Source: Gordonia shandongensis DSM 45094 (GTDB lineage: Bacteria; Actinomycetota; Actinomycetes; Mycobacteriales; Mycobacteriaceae). Taken from it: a DNA stretch of 64,000 bases. The notes beneath the pieces are model-generated. The model was not told the origin of the DNA, searched no databases, and was given only the letters and a program-made list of their open reading frames with translations. The translations under genes were made by a program, and so were the position numbers. Location: the NCBI RefSeq assembly GCF_000423025.1, contig NZ_AUHE01000016.1:45323-109322 (forward strand). The letters are read 5' to 3'. Positions 55,331-64,000 of this stretch are shown piece after piece. Position 1 is the first letter of the stretch. Every line of letters starts with the position of its first letter.

Positions 55331-56272
55331 ATGCCGACCTTGCGGATCATTACCGGCGACATCGCGCGCGTCGGCGCGGACGCGATCGTGAATGCCGCGA
55401 ACACGCGGATGCGGGGTGGCGGTGGCGTCGACGGCGCGATCCATCGTGGCGGCGGCCCGGCCGTTCTCGACGATTGCATTGCGCGGTTCCCGAACGGACT
55501 GGCCGTCGGAGATGCCGGATGGACGACGGCGGGCGACCTGCCCGCGCGCCACCTGATCCACACGGTAGGGCCGAACTATGCGGCTGGCCAACGGGATCGG
55601 AGTTTGCTCGAATCCTGCTATCGGCGAAGCCTGCGGGTGGCGGACGAGCTCGGCGCGCGGACCGTGGCCTTTCCGCTGATCAGCGCCGGGGTGTATGGAT
55701 GGCCGATCGACGATGCCGTCGCGGTCGCCATCGACACGATCAGCGCGGCGTCGACTGCGGTCGAGGAAGTGACCCTGGTGGCCTTCACCGAGGCGTTGGC
55801 GGAGACGATGCGGAGTCATCAGTTGGTCGCCACCCCGTTGCGCATCATTCAGGGGGTTCGGGAAGTGCATCGTCTCGGCTATGGGGACGTGCGCTTTGTG
55901 CCGCACCGGTATGCGCTGGGCACGTGGCGGATCGAGATCTCGACGGCGGACAACGTGCGCGATACCGGGTCGCAGCCGCGGGTCGGTGACGCCGCCGCGA
56001 CGGTCCGCCACAGCAGTGCCGCCGGTTCTGCGTTCGCCGGCGGTGTCGTGACCGGCGCGACGCCCATCCGCGAGGTCGCCGACCTCATCCTGTCGCAGTT
56101 GCCGCAGGCCGCGCGACGCGACGGATCCCCTGACTACGAGCGGTGGCTCGCTGAACTCGAGGCGACATGCGTTGAGCGGCGCGCTCTGCCGATGGCATTC
56201 GGCGACGAACTTTGGGCGGAGGACGAGTGGCGGCTTACTGATGGTGGGACGGTGTCGGCTCCGCCGGCGTGA
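55331..56272 (+). CDS. Macro-domain protein with C-terminal extension
   Basis: A 313-residue protein. The macro domain covers residues 1-165: GDIARVGADAIVNAANTRM, then GGGGVDGAIHRGGG and ISAGVYGWPID match ADP-ribose-binding and O-acetyl-ADP-ribose deacetylase-type folds. The C-terminal 145 residues (from ATPLRIIQGVREVHRLGYGD) are not recognised and contain VPHRYALGTWRIEIST. It may remove or read ADP-ribose marks. A promoter fitting leaderless expression precedes it. It lies beside the restriction-modification genes, but on the opposite strand. Confidence 0.75.
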   Translation: MPTLRIITGDIARVGADAIVNAANTRMRGGGGVDGAIHRGGGPAVLDDCIARFPNGLAVGDAGWTTAGDLPARHLIHTVGPNYAAGQRDRSLLESCYRRSLRVADELGARTVAFPLISAGVYGWPIDDAVAVAIDTISAASTAVEEVTLVAFTEALAETMRSHQLVATPLRIIQGVREVHRLGYGDVRFVPHRYALGTWRIEISTADNVRDTGSQPRVGDAAATVRHSSAAGSAFAGGVVTGATPIREVADLILSQLPQAARRDGSPDYERWLAELEATCVERRALPMAFGDELWAEDEWRLTDGGTVSAPPA

Positions 56273-56561
56273 GCGAACAGTTGGAACTCGGTCATGTGCG
56301 AACGCACTTGTGGCATCGACGACTTTCACGGCTCTTCGGATCTCAGAGTGTGTTGACCTGTTGGTATTCTGCAGTCCGCGTCACGGTCTGAGTAGCGCCA
56401 GTCGGGATGGGTTCCCGAGATTCGGGGCAAACAATGCAGGAGTGCGGAGTACGAAGTTCTCATGGTAGACAAGTTGTCACGACGATTCTAGGAGCGGTTT
56501 GTTGCAAGCAATATCTGAATCAGATCAGTTTTATGGAGAGGGCTATTGAGGGAAGACTGAC
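56273..56561. other. Intergenic region of lower GC
   Basis: No gene is seen. The AT-rich stretch before 56562 includes TTGCAAGCAATATCTG and a small palindrome TCTGAATCAGA (56514-56524), and probably holds the promoter of the membrane protein gene. Confidence 0.4.
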
Positions 56562-57647
56562 GTGATGAGGGGTGAGGATAGGAGCACGGTCCGCGGCGCG
56601 CGCATCGGAGGCGTCTTGCGACAGAGGTGGACCGATCGTTCAAAACTGACGGCGATGCTACAGAACGGCAAAAATGCCTGGCTGGGGATTCCGCGCGTGG
56701 CTCGGGTATTCATGGTCGGTGCGCTGGTAGTTGTGATTACGCAGGCTATAACTCTCACACTTGCTGTGTTCGGACTCGTAGTCCCCGGCCTTCAGCAGAT
56801 TGGTTTCGGTGCGTTTCTCGTCATGGGAGCACTCGCGTTCTTGATCGCCAATAGGGGCTCGTGTTATCTGGCGATCCGTGCGCTCCCGACGCTTTTGATG
56901 GTCGCTGGTACCCCTGTCGGCCTATGGTGGGCCTTCCAGGCCCCGGGACGACACCTGACGTGGGCGATAATACCGTTTTATTCGATCCTCGCAATAGCGG
57001 CGGTGTGGTCCGTACTCACGCTACAAGCGTTCGGGACATGGAAGCAGGCGGTCAAAGCGCGGACCACCAACGGCATCTTCTGGGTCGCACAAATAGCTAC
57101 CACTGTTGGCGTCGCGTTATGGCCCGCCGCAGGGAACGCAGACATGCCATCCCCGACAGCCGATCGCGAGCAATTGAGCGTTGACATCGGTACTCAGCAT
57201 ATGGCAACGGGAATGATTGCGTTAGGCACGTTCGGCTTGGTCTTCTTTATTGCTGGGGCGGTGAGAGATGCCGCCGAGGTGTGGGCAAGCCACGAGGAGG
57301 GAAGCTTCCAACGTTGGTTCACGTCAGCAGGGGTTCAGCAGTCGATTCGCCGTCTCGCTGATCGCCATCGATCACCGCTCGGTGACAATAAGATCACTCT
57401 CCTCGCCTGTGTGGTCTTGGTCGAGTGGTGGTTCGTCATCGTTTACGAATGTCTTATCGGAAACAACGTGGGAGACCGGATTTTTCGTGCCGGTTTGGTG
57501 CTGGCAGGAGTCCCCACGCTAGCGTTAATCGCTGCGTGGTGCGGGGTGCGACAAAGTGGCCGGATCGCTGCCAGATACCCAGTGCGGCGACGAACGCGGA
57601 CTCTGATCGCACGGGCCCGTGGTGAGAGTAAGCGCAGACGCAGATAG
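56562..57647 (+). CDS. Unknown multi-pass membrane protein
   Basis: A 361-residue protein with seven or eight hydrophobic helices (for example VFMVGALVVVITQAITLTLAV, IIPFYSILAIAAVWSVLTL, ITLLACVVLVEWWFVIVYE). The ends are basic: RTLIARARGESKRRRR closes the chain. No family is recognised. Base composition is less GC-rich than the core genes, suggesting transfer together with the adjacent RM genes. It is convergent with hsdR across a 226-bp gap with no visible gene. Confidence 0.6.
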   Translation: MMRGEDRSTVRGARIGGVLRQRWTDRSKLTAMLQNGKNAWLGIPRVARVFMVGALVVVITQAITLTLAVFGLVVPGLQQIGFGAFLVMGALAFLIANRGSCYLAIRALPTLLMVAGTPVGLWWAFQAPGRHLTWAIIPFYSILAIAAVWSVLTLQAFGTWKQAVKARTTNGIFWVAQIATTVGVALWPAAGNADMPSPTADREQLSVDIGTQHMATGMIALGTFGLVFFIAGAVRDAAEVWASHEEGSFQRWFTSAGVQQSIRRLADRHRSPLGDNKITLLACVVLVEWWFVIVYECLIGNNVGDRIFRAGLVLAGVPTLALIAAWCGVRQSGRIAARYPVRRRTRTLIARARGESKRRRR

Positions 57648-57873
57648 TCGTTGCGGCCGCACTGATCCTACACCCTGGATGCGCGGCAGTGAACTTCTCT
57701 GCCCGCGCGGCGTCGATGGCATCGGCCAGCGGGAATCCACCGACAATGAGAAGTACTCAAGCGGACGCCCCCACACAGGCCTCTCGTTACCTACGCCGAG
57801 AGCGTGGTTGCGATAGCGTCCGCTGCTTGACGCTCGCGCTGGCTGAGGACTCGTTGGCGTCGAACCCTGGCCT

Positions 57874-60800
57874 TCACGCGGCGTCCAGTAGCCGCCTATA
57901 AACGCGCGGCAAGATCGCCGATAGCAGCTCCTCCTTCAAGTCCTGCTTGTTGATGATTTGCTTCGAGAGGTCCTCCGACGACGACATCGCACCGATCACT
58001 GCGCTGATGAAGGTCATGTCGATATCCGGGCTGGCAGAAAATTGCTCGAGCGAGTTGTTCCGAGCCTGCTGCTGCAGCAGCTCGGATTCGAGGAGACGCT
58101 TCTCGATGTGGGAGACGACGGCGCGTATAGACGAGTCAGGATGGTCCCCGGAGAACCGGTCGTTGATCTTGGCGATGACCTCGTTGAACTCGACCATGTC
58201 GGGGTCGTTGACGGTTCCGGTGCCTCGATCGTTCGCGGGATCGAGGGGGACCCCGCCGTCGAGGGTCGTTGTCTGCTCGGCCTGCTTGTGGTGGCCTAGG
58301 TAGTCGATGGTGACTGCCGACAGGTCGATCGGCTCCTGCTTCTCGCCGCCGGCGAGTTGGGGAGCCAGCAACTTCAAGTAGATGGCGAGCTTCTCGAGCC
58401 ACGGGTTCTCGTAGTCGAACAGCTGCGAGAGGAACTCGTACTGGCGAATGTAGGTGCCGACGTCCTTGCGGAAGAGTTCGAGTTCTTCGACTGCGCTGGT
58501 TTGGGACGAATCGACGGCTTCACGCATCCGCACGGCGAATCGGTCGGCGGCCGGCGAAATCCACTTGGTGAGAGCGCTGTTGCCCTTGTTCGCCAGGTAG
58601 TCGTCGACGAGTCCGTTGACCTCGGATGCCTCGTAGATGCCCATCACGGAGAGTTTGCGTTCGGTGTCGTGCACGATGTTCGGATCGCTGACGTCGGAGA
58701 GTGTCGTCGCCTGGTAGTAGGGCGAGAACGCGTCGACGATGTCGGCGGGCTCGTTCGCGAAATCGAGGACGAACGTCTGGTCTTTCAACGGCGCGTACGT
58801 CCGGTTCAATCGGGACAGGGTCTGGACGGCTTGGACACCGCCGAGCTTCTTGTCGACGTACATCGCGACGAGTTTGGGCTGGTCGAAACCGGTTTGGAGC
58901 TTGTTGGCCACCAGCATGACCTGAAACTCGTCGGTGGCAAACGCATCGCGCAGGTCACGGCCCTTGAGCCCTGGGTTCATGCTTGTCTCGGTGAACGCTT
59001 CATCGGATCCCGATTCGGGATCTTTCACTTCGCCGGAGAACGCGACCAGCGCAGCAACATCGGTGTATCCGTGTTCGCGGACATACTTGTCGAATGCCAG
59101 CTTGTAACGGACAGCGGCCTTACGAGAATTGGTGACGACCATGGCCTTGGCCTGGCCGTCGAGGCGCCATGCGACGTTCGCGCGGAAGTGCTCGATGATG
59201 ATCTGCACCTTCTGCTCGATGTTCGTCGGGTGCAGCTTCACCCAGTTCATCACCGACTTCACGGCGGCGGCACGATCTACCAGCTCGTCGGATCCAGCAC
59301 CGCGATGCTCGCCGACGGCGACGGTCCCTTCCGTCGTGTCGCTGGTGGCGTAGGTGGTGCCGTTGTGTGAGAGCCGAAATGCAGTCTTGTACGGGGTGTA
59401 GTTGCGCAGGACGTCGAGGATGAAGCCCTCGTCGATGGCCTGCTGCATCGAGTAGAGGTGGAACGGACGCGGCGTTCCGTCGTCACCGGGCCGGCCGAAT
59501 AGTTCCAGTGTGGTGGCCTTCGGAGTAGCGGTGAACGCGAAGAACGAGATATTGCCGGCGTCGGCGCGCGCCTTGGTCTCGGCGGTAAGGATGTCCTCGG
59601 CCGCGACCTGCCCGCCTTCGCTGATGTCTGCGAATTCACTCTGAGAGAGGACCTGCTTGAGTTTGTTCGACGCACCACCTGTCTGTGAGGAGTGCGCCTC
59701 GTCAGCGATGATCGCGAAACTCTTCCCCTGAAGGCTCGACCGGTCGGCGATCGCGTCCAGCGCGTAGGGGAACGTCTGGATGGTGACGATGATGATGTGT
59801 GTGCCGGATTCGAGCGCGTCGGCGAGTTCAGACGACTTCGACCCCGACAGACCATCGATGTGAGCGACGACGCCGGTCGTACGGTTGATCTGATGGATCG
59901 CCTCCTGCAGCTGCGCGTCGAGCACCGTGCGGTCGGTGACCACGATGACCGAAGAGAACATCTTCTGGTCGGCGGCGTCGTAGAGGCTCGACAGCCGCTG
60001 GGCCAGCCACGAGATCGAGTTCGTTTTTCCCGACCCGGCGGAATGCTGGATCAGATACTTGTGGCCGGGGCCCTCGGTGCGGGCCGCGTCGACGAGACGC
60101 GTCACCGCCTCCCACTGGTGATAGCGCGGGAACAGAAGGGTCTCGCGGCGCGACTTCTTCCCGGTGTCGGGATCTCGTGTCTCGGTGACCTCGAGGTGCA
60201 TGAATCGATCGAGGATGTCCAGGAACGTGTCGCGCTGCAGGATCGTCTCCCAGAGGTACGACGACGGCGAACCGTCTGGGTTTGGTGGATTGCCTGCGTG
60301 GTGGTTGTTGCCGCGGTTGAACGGAAGGAAGCGTGTCTTGGCGCCGGCGAGGCGCGTTGTCATGTGGACCTCGTTGTTCGAAACTGCGAAGTGAACGAGC
60401 GCGCGGATCGCAAACCCCAGCAGCGGTTCGCCCTTGGGGAGTCGGTCCTTCTTGTACTGTTCGATCGCGTGCTGCACCGACTGGGTGAAGTCGGTCTTCA
60501 GCTCGGCGGTCGCGACGGGGATGCCGTTGACGAAGAACACCAGATCGATGGCGTTCCTCGGATTCACCACCGAATAGTGAACTTGGCGCATCACCCGGAG
60601 CCGCACGGCGCCGTACTTTGCGGCGGTGGTCGCGTTCAGCCCCGAGTTCGGCTTGAACTGGCACATCGAGAACTTGGCATTGAAGTCGCTGAATCCGCGA
60701 CGAAGGACCGCGAGGGTGCCGCCGTCGACCTTCAGATCGGTCGACAACGACCTGGCCAGTCGCTGCAGAATCGCACTCTTTGCTTTCTCTTGCGCGGCGG

Positions 60801-60990
60801 CTGACACGTCGGGCTTCACGCGCTTGTTCCACTCATCCGGCTGTGTCTCGGCGAGCCACCCGAACACGTCCTCGGGAAAGAGCGCGAGTTCGCGGTCGTA
60901 GCCGGTGTCGTCCGGCGAGTAGAGCCAACCGGACGCTGCGAGATACTCGCAGATCTCGTCTTCGAGGACTACCTCGTGGTGCTGGGGCAC
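57874..60990 (-). CDS. hsdR: Type I restriction endonuclease subunit R
   Basis: A 1038-residue HsdR. The nuclease core is near residues 165-195 (NAIDLVFFVNGIPVATAELK, a D...ExK motif). The helicase motor has Walker A IQHSAGSGKTNS, the DEAH motif IIADEAHSSQ, and FFAFTATPKATTLELFG. The C-terminus is helical for complex contact. It translocates DNA and cuts far from the unmethylated recognition site. It ends a minus-strand hsdM-hsdS-hsdR operon, 2 bp after hsdS. No lesion is visible in this gene. Confidence 0.93.
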   Translation of the reverse strand: MPQHHEVVLEDEICEYLAASGWLYSPDDTGYDRELALFPEDVFGWLAETQPDEWNKRVKPDVSAAAQEKAKSAILQRLARSLSTDLKVDGGTLAVLRRGFSDFNAKFSMCQFKPNSGLNATTAAKYGAVRLRVMRQVHYSVVNPRNAIDLVFFVNGIPVATAELKTDFTQSVQHAIEQYKKDRLPKGEPLLGFAIRALVHFAVSNNEVHMTTRLAGAKTRFLPFNRGNNHHAGNPPNPDGSPSSYLWETILQRDTFLDILDRFMHLEVTETRDPDTGKKSRRETLLFPRYHQWEAVTRLVDAARTEGPGHKYLIQHSAGSGKTNSISWLAQRLSSLYDAADQKMFSSVIVVTDRTVLDAQLQEAIHQINRTTGVVAHIDGLSGSKSSELADALESGTHIIIVTIQTFPYALDAIADRSSLQGKSFAIIADEAHSSQTGGASNKLKQVLSQSEFADISEGGQVAAEDILTAETKARADAGNISFFAFTATPKATTLELFGRPGDDGTPRPFHLYSMQQAIDEGFILDVLRNYTPYKTAFRLSHNGTTYATSDTTEGTVAVGEHRGAGSDELVDRAAAVKSVMNWVKLHPTNIEQKVQIIIEHFRANVAWRLDGQAKAMVVTNSRKAAVRYKLAFDKYVREHGYTDVAALVAFSGEVKDPESGSDEAFTETSMNPGLKGRDLRDAFATDEFQVMLVANKLQTGFDQPKLVAMYVDKKLGGVQAVQTLSRLNRTYAPLKDQTFVLDFANEPADIVDAFSPYYQATTLSDVSDPNIVHDTERKLSVMGIYEASEVNGLVDDYLANKGNSALTKWISPAADRFAVRMREAVDSSQTSAVEELELFRKDVGTYIRQYEFLSQLFDYENPWLEKLAIYLKLLAPQLAGGEKQEPIDLSAVTIDYLGHHKQAEQTTTLDGGVPLDPANDRGTGTVNDPDMVEFNEVIAKINDRFSGDHPDSSIRAVVSHIEKRLLESELLQQQARNNSLEQFSASPDIDMTFISAVIGAMSSSEDLSKQIINKQDLKEELLSAILPRVYRRLLDAA

Positions 60991-60992
60991 GG

Positions 60993-62285
60993 CTATACCG
61001 CCTCTCGAACGTCGATCTTCCCCGTGACCGCAGCGGTGATGAGTGCTGAGCGGTACTCGCGGAGGGTCGTGATCATTTGGGTGGACTTGTCGATGAGGAT
61101 ATCAATTTGCGTTGTTCGCGAGTCCAGATGATCGACAATCTCAGTTTGAACTGTAATCGGGGGCAATGGTATCGATATTGCAGCGGCGTCAGCCTGGTAT
61201 ATCGTCTGATGGGTTGATCCCATCATGAGCGAATCGAAGAATGGTTTCATTGCACGCAGTACATAGAGCAGGTACTCGGGTTCAAGGTCGGGTCCGCATA
61301 CCCAGTTCCAAAAATCTTGGCTTGTCGCCGTTTCTCGCTGCATGATGCCCGAGAAGCCAACCGACGCAGTCCGAGAAAGTATCACGGTGCCAGCTGGGAG
61401 TAGCTCTGCCGCAGAGTTTCTCAGTCCGGTCTCGCTGATCATGCTCGAAGTTTCGCCCAGGTACTTCTGCCTGCCGCTTCGCAGCTGCCACACGTCCGCG
61501 AGAGTGAACCATGGGATCGTGGTGTCTACCCAATACTCGGGATGTGACCTGCTGGGCGTGTGTCCGGTTTTCATCGTCGCGACCTGTCTGAGCTTTCGGA
61601 CAGCCCATGTAGACGGCACACTGTCTGCCCATTTGAGGGGGGACGCGATCATCTCGACGTTTGGGTCGAGTCCCTTCGTGACGGCCTGGGTGATCGTGGC
61701 GGCACGGTCTTCGCGCAGGGTGGCGATGAGCTGCTCCTGCTTGGCGATCAGAGCATCGATCTTGGCGGTCTCGCGGTCGAGGAAGGAAGAAATTGCAAGT
61801 TGCTCTTCTTCTGGCGGTACGGGCATCAATATTTGCTTCATTGCAGAAAATCTAGTCGACCAAAGATCTGCGACTATCCCGCTTCCGAATCTGTAATATT
61901 CTTCCTGAAACGCTCCGCTTCGGAAGAGGTAATGAGCGAAATATCGGTCAATTCCGTGCGGTTCGAGGACTGTCGATATCGCTGATACGCTCCCGTCCTG
62001 CGGGGACACCCCGGAGGATCCCTTTCTGTCTGATCTGCTGTTTATCACGAAGTCGCCGCGGAGGACGAGCTTTCTGCTGTCTGGGCTATTGGTCTTCGCA
62101 GCAGCCTCGAGTTGAGGTAAGATCCCGTCTTTTGTTACGGACAGCGGCGGGTAGTCTCGATCGCTCACTGTCGTTTTACGCTCAATGAAATGGGACCCAA
62201 TCGGCCGGATCAGCCAATGGCTTGGAACCTCCCCCAGCCATTGAGTGCCGCTGTCTTTCAATGACGTGCGCCGTGACCAGCTCAC
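60993..62285 (-). CDS. hsdS: Type I restriction-modification specificity subunit S
   Basis: A 430-residue HsdS with two target-recognition domains (about 10-150 and 215-375). Two conserved helical spacers contain LAISSFLDRETAKIDALIAK and IVDHLDSRTTQIDILIDKST, the repeated elements that set the distance between the two half-sites. The recognition sequence cannot be deduced. GTG start overlaps the hsdM stop by 4 bp. The second TRD (KTGHTPSRSHPEYW) is distinct from the first. Confidence 0.92.
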   Translation of the reverse strand: MSWSRRTSLKDSGTQWLGEVPSHWLIRPIGSHFIERKTTVSDRDYPPLSVTKDGILPQLEAAAKTNSPDSRKLVLRGDFVINSRSDRKGSSGVSPQDGSVSAISTVLEPHGIDRYFAHYLFRSGAFQEEYYRFGSGIVADLWSTRFSAMKQILMPVPPEEEQLAISSFLDRETAKIDALIAKQEQLIATLREDRAATITQAVTKGLDPNVEMIASPLKWADSVPSTWAVRKLRQVATMKTGHTPSRSHPEYWVDTTIPWFTLADVWQLRSGRQKYLGETSSMISETGLRNSAAELLPAGTVILSRTASVGFSGIMQRETATSQDFWNWVCGPDLEPEYLLYVLRAMKPFFDSLMMGSTHQTIYQADAAAISIPLPPITVQTEIVDHLDSRTTQIDILIDKSTQMITTLREYRSALITAAVTGKIDVREAV

Positions 62286-63667
62286 GCTCCCACCTCCGAC
62301 AGAAGCACCTGAATCTCGCCGACGAGCTTACGCAAATCTGCCTGGATCTCTTCCAGCGGCCGCGGTGGCGTGTACCGGTAGAAGTGCCGAGTGAACGGGA
62401 TCTCGTAGCCGACCTTGGTCTTGTCGTGGTCGATCCACGCATCGGGGACGTGCGGCAGAACTTCGCGGGCGAAGTAGTCGTCAATGTCCTCGGAGAGCGG
62501 CACGTTCTCAGTGTCACGCAGCGACGAGTCGGACTCGGTCTTGCCGCGGGTCATGACGATATCGGCGTCAGGATCGTGCTGGCCGACGGTCGTCCAGATC
62601 GCCTTGATCAGCGGAGCTGCAGGCTTCGAAATGCCGGCGGTCTTGAGCGCCGCCTTGACATCAGTGACGAACTTGTCGCGGTTGGACCATGTCCGGCCGT
62701 CGAGAGTCGTCAGCGCCTCGCGGATGGTCGACTGATCTGCATCGGGCAGCTTCGCGACAGCCTTCGCCGCGAGGACCTGCTCGATCATCTCCGGATGAAT
62801 GTGAAAGGTGAGTTGGAGCGGCCGCTCGACGGTGATGGTCTGGTAGCCGAAGTCGGCGTTGTCGAAGACCTTCGAGAGGGCGGGCTCGTCGTCGCCGGGG
62901 TCGTTGCGGAACTCGTCGTAGAGCTTGCAGATCGTCGCGATGTCTTCATCGCGGAGCTGCTTTCGCTTGGAGCCGAGCGACTTCCGCATCTTGCCGTACA
63001 TGTCGACCGCGTTGATCAGCTGGACCTTCCCCTTGCGCTCGGGCGCCTTGGCGTTGTCGAGAATCCAGATGTAGGTGGAGATGCCGGTGTTGTAGAACAT
63101 GTCGATCGGCAGGGCGATGATCGCATTGAGGAGGTCGTTCTCGATGATCCAGCGACGGATGTTCGACTCACCGGAGCCGGCGCCACCGGTGAACAGGGGC
63201 GACCCGTTCAACACGATCGCCAATCGCGAGCCCTCATCGGTGGGCTTGCGGACCGGACGCATCTTTTTGATCAGATGCAGCAGGAACAGCAACGATCCGT
63301 CGGACACGCGGGGCAGTCCGGGGCCGAATCGGCCGGCGAATCCACGCTGCTGGTGCTCGTCGTTCACGGCCTTCTGCTGGGTCTTCCATTCGACGCCGAA
63401 GGGCGGGTTGGAGAGCAAGAAATCGAAGTGCTCTCCGGTGAAGTTGTCGTCGACCAGAGTGTCGCCGAGGTAGATGTTGTCGACGTCCTGGCCCTTGATG
63501 ACCATGTCGGACTTGCACATGGCGTACGAGCGAGCGTTGATCTCCTGCCCGTACAAGACCGGCTTGGCCTGAGGGTTCATCTCAACCAGGTGGTCGTAGG
63601 CCACGGACAGCATGCCGCCGGTGCCGGCCGCCGGATCGTAGATGGAGCGGACGATCCCGGGTTTGGT
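62282..63667 (-). pseudogene. hsdM: Type I methylase subunit M, N-terminus cut off by IS256 element
   Basis: The remaining 461 codons begin TKPGIVRSIYDPAAGTGGM, which holds the SAM-binding motif, and continue through the catalytic LLSNPPFGVEW (NPPF) to the C-terminus. The frame runs on 5' only to about 63667, where the sequence changes to the left end of an IS256-family element. About 150-200 N-terminal residues are therefore separated or lost. An internal ATG at 63613 would lack the SAM motif. Without a working methylase the R subunit would be dangerous unless the whole operon is silent. Confidence 0.85.
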
Positions 63668-64000
63668 GGAGGAATGATCAAGACCTGTGGATCTGGGAGG
63701 GCGTGCCTTCCCGCAGAATGATCCCGGTAGTCACTTGATCAAGTCAGCGTTGCAGCGCTGGCGGAAAGGCACGCCTCGTGCTCACGGTAGTCAACGCCCC
63801 TGATGGTTCCAACCAGTCCAACGACGATCACCGGTCGATCCTCGATGAGATCGTGCGCGACGGGGCCCGGCAGATGCTCGCCGCAGCCCTGCAGGCCGAG
63901 GTCGCTGCCTATGTCGATCAGTTCACCGATCAGGTCGATGAGCACGGTCGCCGGCTGGTGGTGCGTAACGGCTACCACAACGAGCGGGAGGTGATGACCG
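63668..64000 (+). mobile_element. IS256-family insertion sequence, left end
   Basis: The left boundary is near 63668, where hsdM coding stops. The end region starts GGAGGAATGATCAAGACC, a plausible terminal inverted repeat. The transposase starts at 63778 and the element continues beyond the window, so the right end and the target duplication cannot be seen. Confidence 0.75.
63778..64000 (+). CDS. IS256-family transposase, N-terminal part
   Basis: GTG 63778 follows AAAGG. The visible 74 residues contain RSILDEIVRDGARQMLAAAL then QAEVAAYVDQF and RLVVRNGYHNEREVMT, the family's N-terminal signature. The DDE catalytic part lies outside the window. The decayed remnant at 27340 is of the same family. 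Confidence 0.88.
   Translation, partial: MLTVVNAPDGSNQSNDDHRSILDEIVRDGARQMLAAALQAEVAAYVDQFTDQVDEHGRRLVVRNGYHNEREVMT

Overview
The window is chromosomal DNA of a high-GC mycolic-acid actinobacterium (order Mycobacteriales). Gene content and order fit Gordonia or a close relative best, but the genus is an inference. The left 26 kb follows the conserved mycobacterial order: sirA/nirA, hemW, an Rv2375-like gene, hrcA, dnaJ2, rsmE, phoH, ybeY, a CBS/CorC membrane protein, era, recO, uppS, smtB-zur, glyS ... dgt. Many starts are GTG, genes often overlap by 4 bp, and several genes appear to be read from leaderless promoters.

Layout. (1) 1-16.4 kb: housekeeping core covering sulfite reduction with a cysteine-containing leader peptide, heat-shock control, ribosome and RNA maintenance (rsmE, ybeY, era, phoH), recombination, cell-wall lipid carrier synthesis, zinc sensing and glycyl-tRNA synthesis. 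An HTH/Clp-N protein with twin operators lies divergent to a Vsr-like nuclease. (2) 16.4-24.1 kb: a wax ester synthase (WS/DGAT) and an alpha/beta hydrolase lie tail to tail, each behind a KstR-type steroid-regulon motif; small membrane and secreted proteins and a VWA lipoprotein follow. (3) 24.1-26 kb: cold-shock protein and dgt. The conserved order breaks after dgt, where dnaG would be expected. (4) 26-27.5 kb: a scar with a frameshifted GH19 chitinase/lysozyme-like pseudogene, a lipoprotein gene containing 13 consecutive G, and an IS256 transposase remnant. (5) 27.5-40.8 kb: MFS transporter, SNF2 helicase, acyl-CoA synthetase, PoxB, lipoate ligase, an RNase H-like protein and a PH/SHOCT protein, with two 16-bp tandem repeat arrays. 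(6) 40.9-55.1 kb: an aromatic catabolic island. The gentisate route is complete on paper (3-hydroxybenzoate 6-hydroxylase-like enzyme, gentisate dioxygenase, mycothiol-type maleylpyruvate isomerase, FAH-type hydrolase). With it come an azoreductase-like flavoprotein, an alpha/beta hydrolase, a homogentisate-dioxygenase-like bicupin, a DUF6081-like protein, a creatinase-like M24 protein with altered metal ligands, a phosphotriesterase-like protein, an acyl-CoA ligase and three regulators (AraC, Crp/Fnr, IclR). (7) 55.3-64 kb: a macro-domain protein, an unknown membrane protein of lower GC, and a type I restriction-modification system whose hsdM is cut by an IS256-family element running off the right edge.

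How the parts work together. In the aromatic island the peripheral hydrolases, CoA ligase and flavoenzymes probably release or activate a hydroxylated aromatic acid. The hydroxylase converts it to gentisate, and the minus-strand operon takes gentisate to fumarate and pyruvate. The true substrate cannot be read from sequence. The RM system is probably inactive here because the methylase is interrupted.
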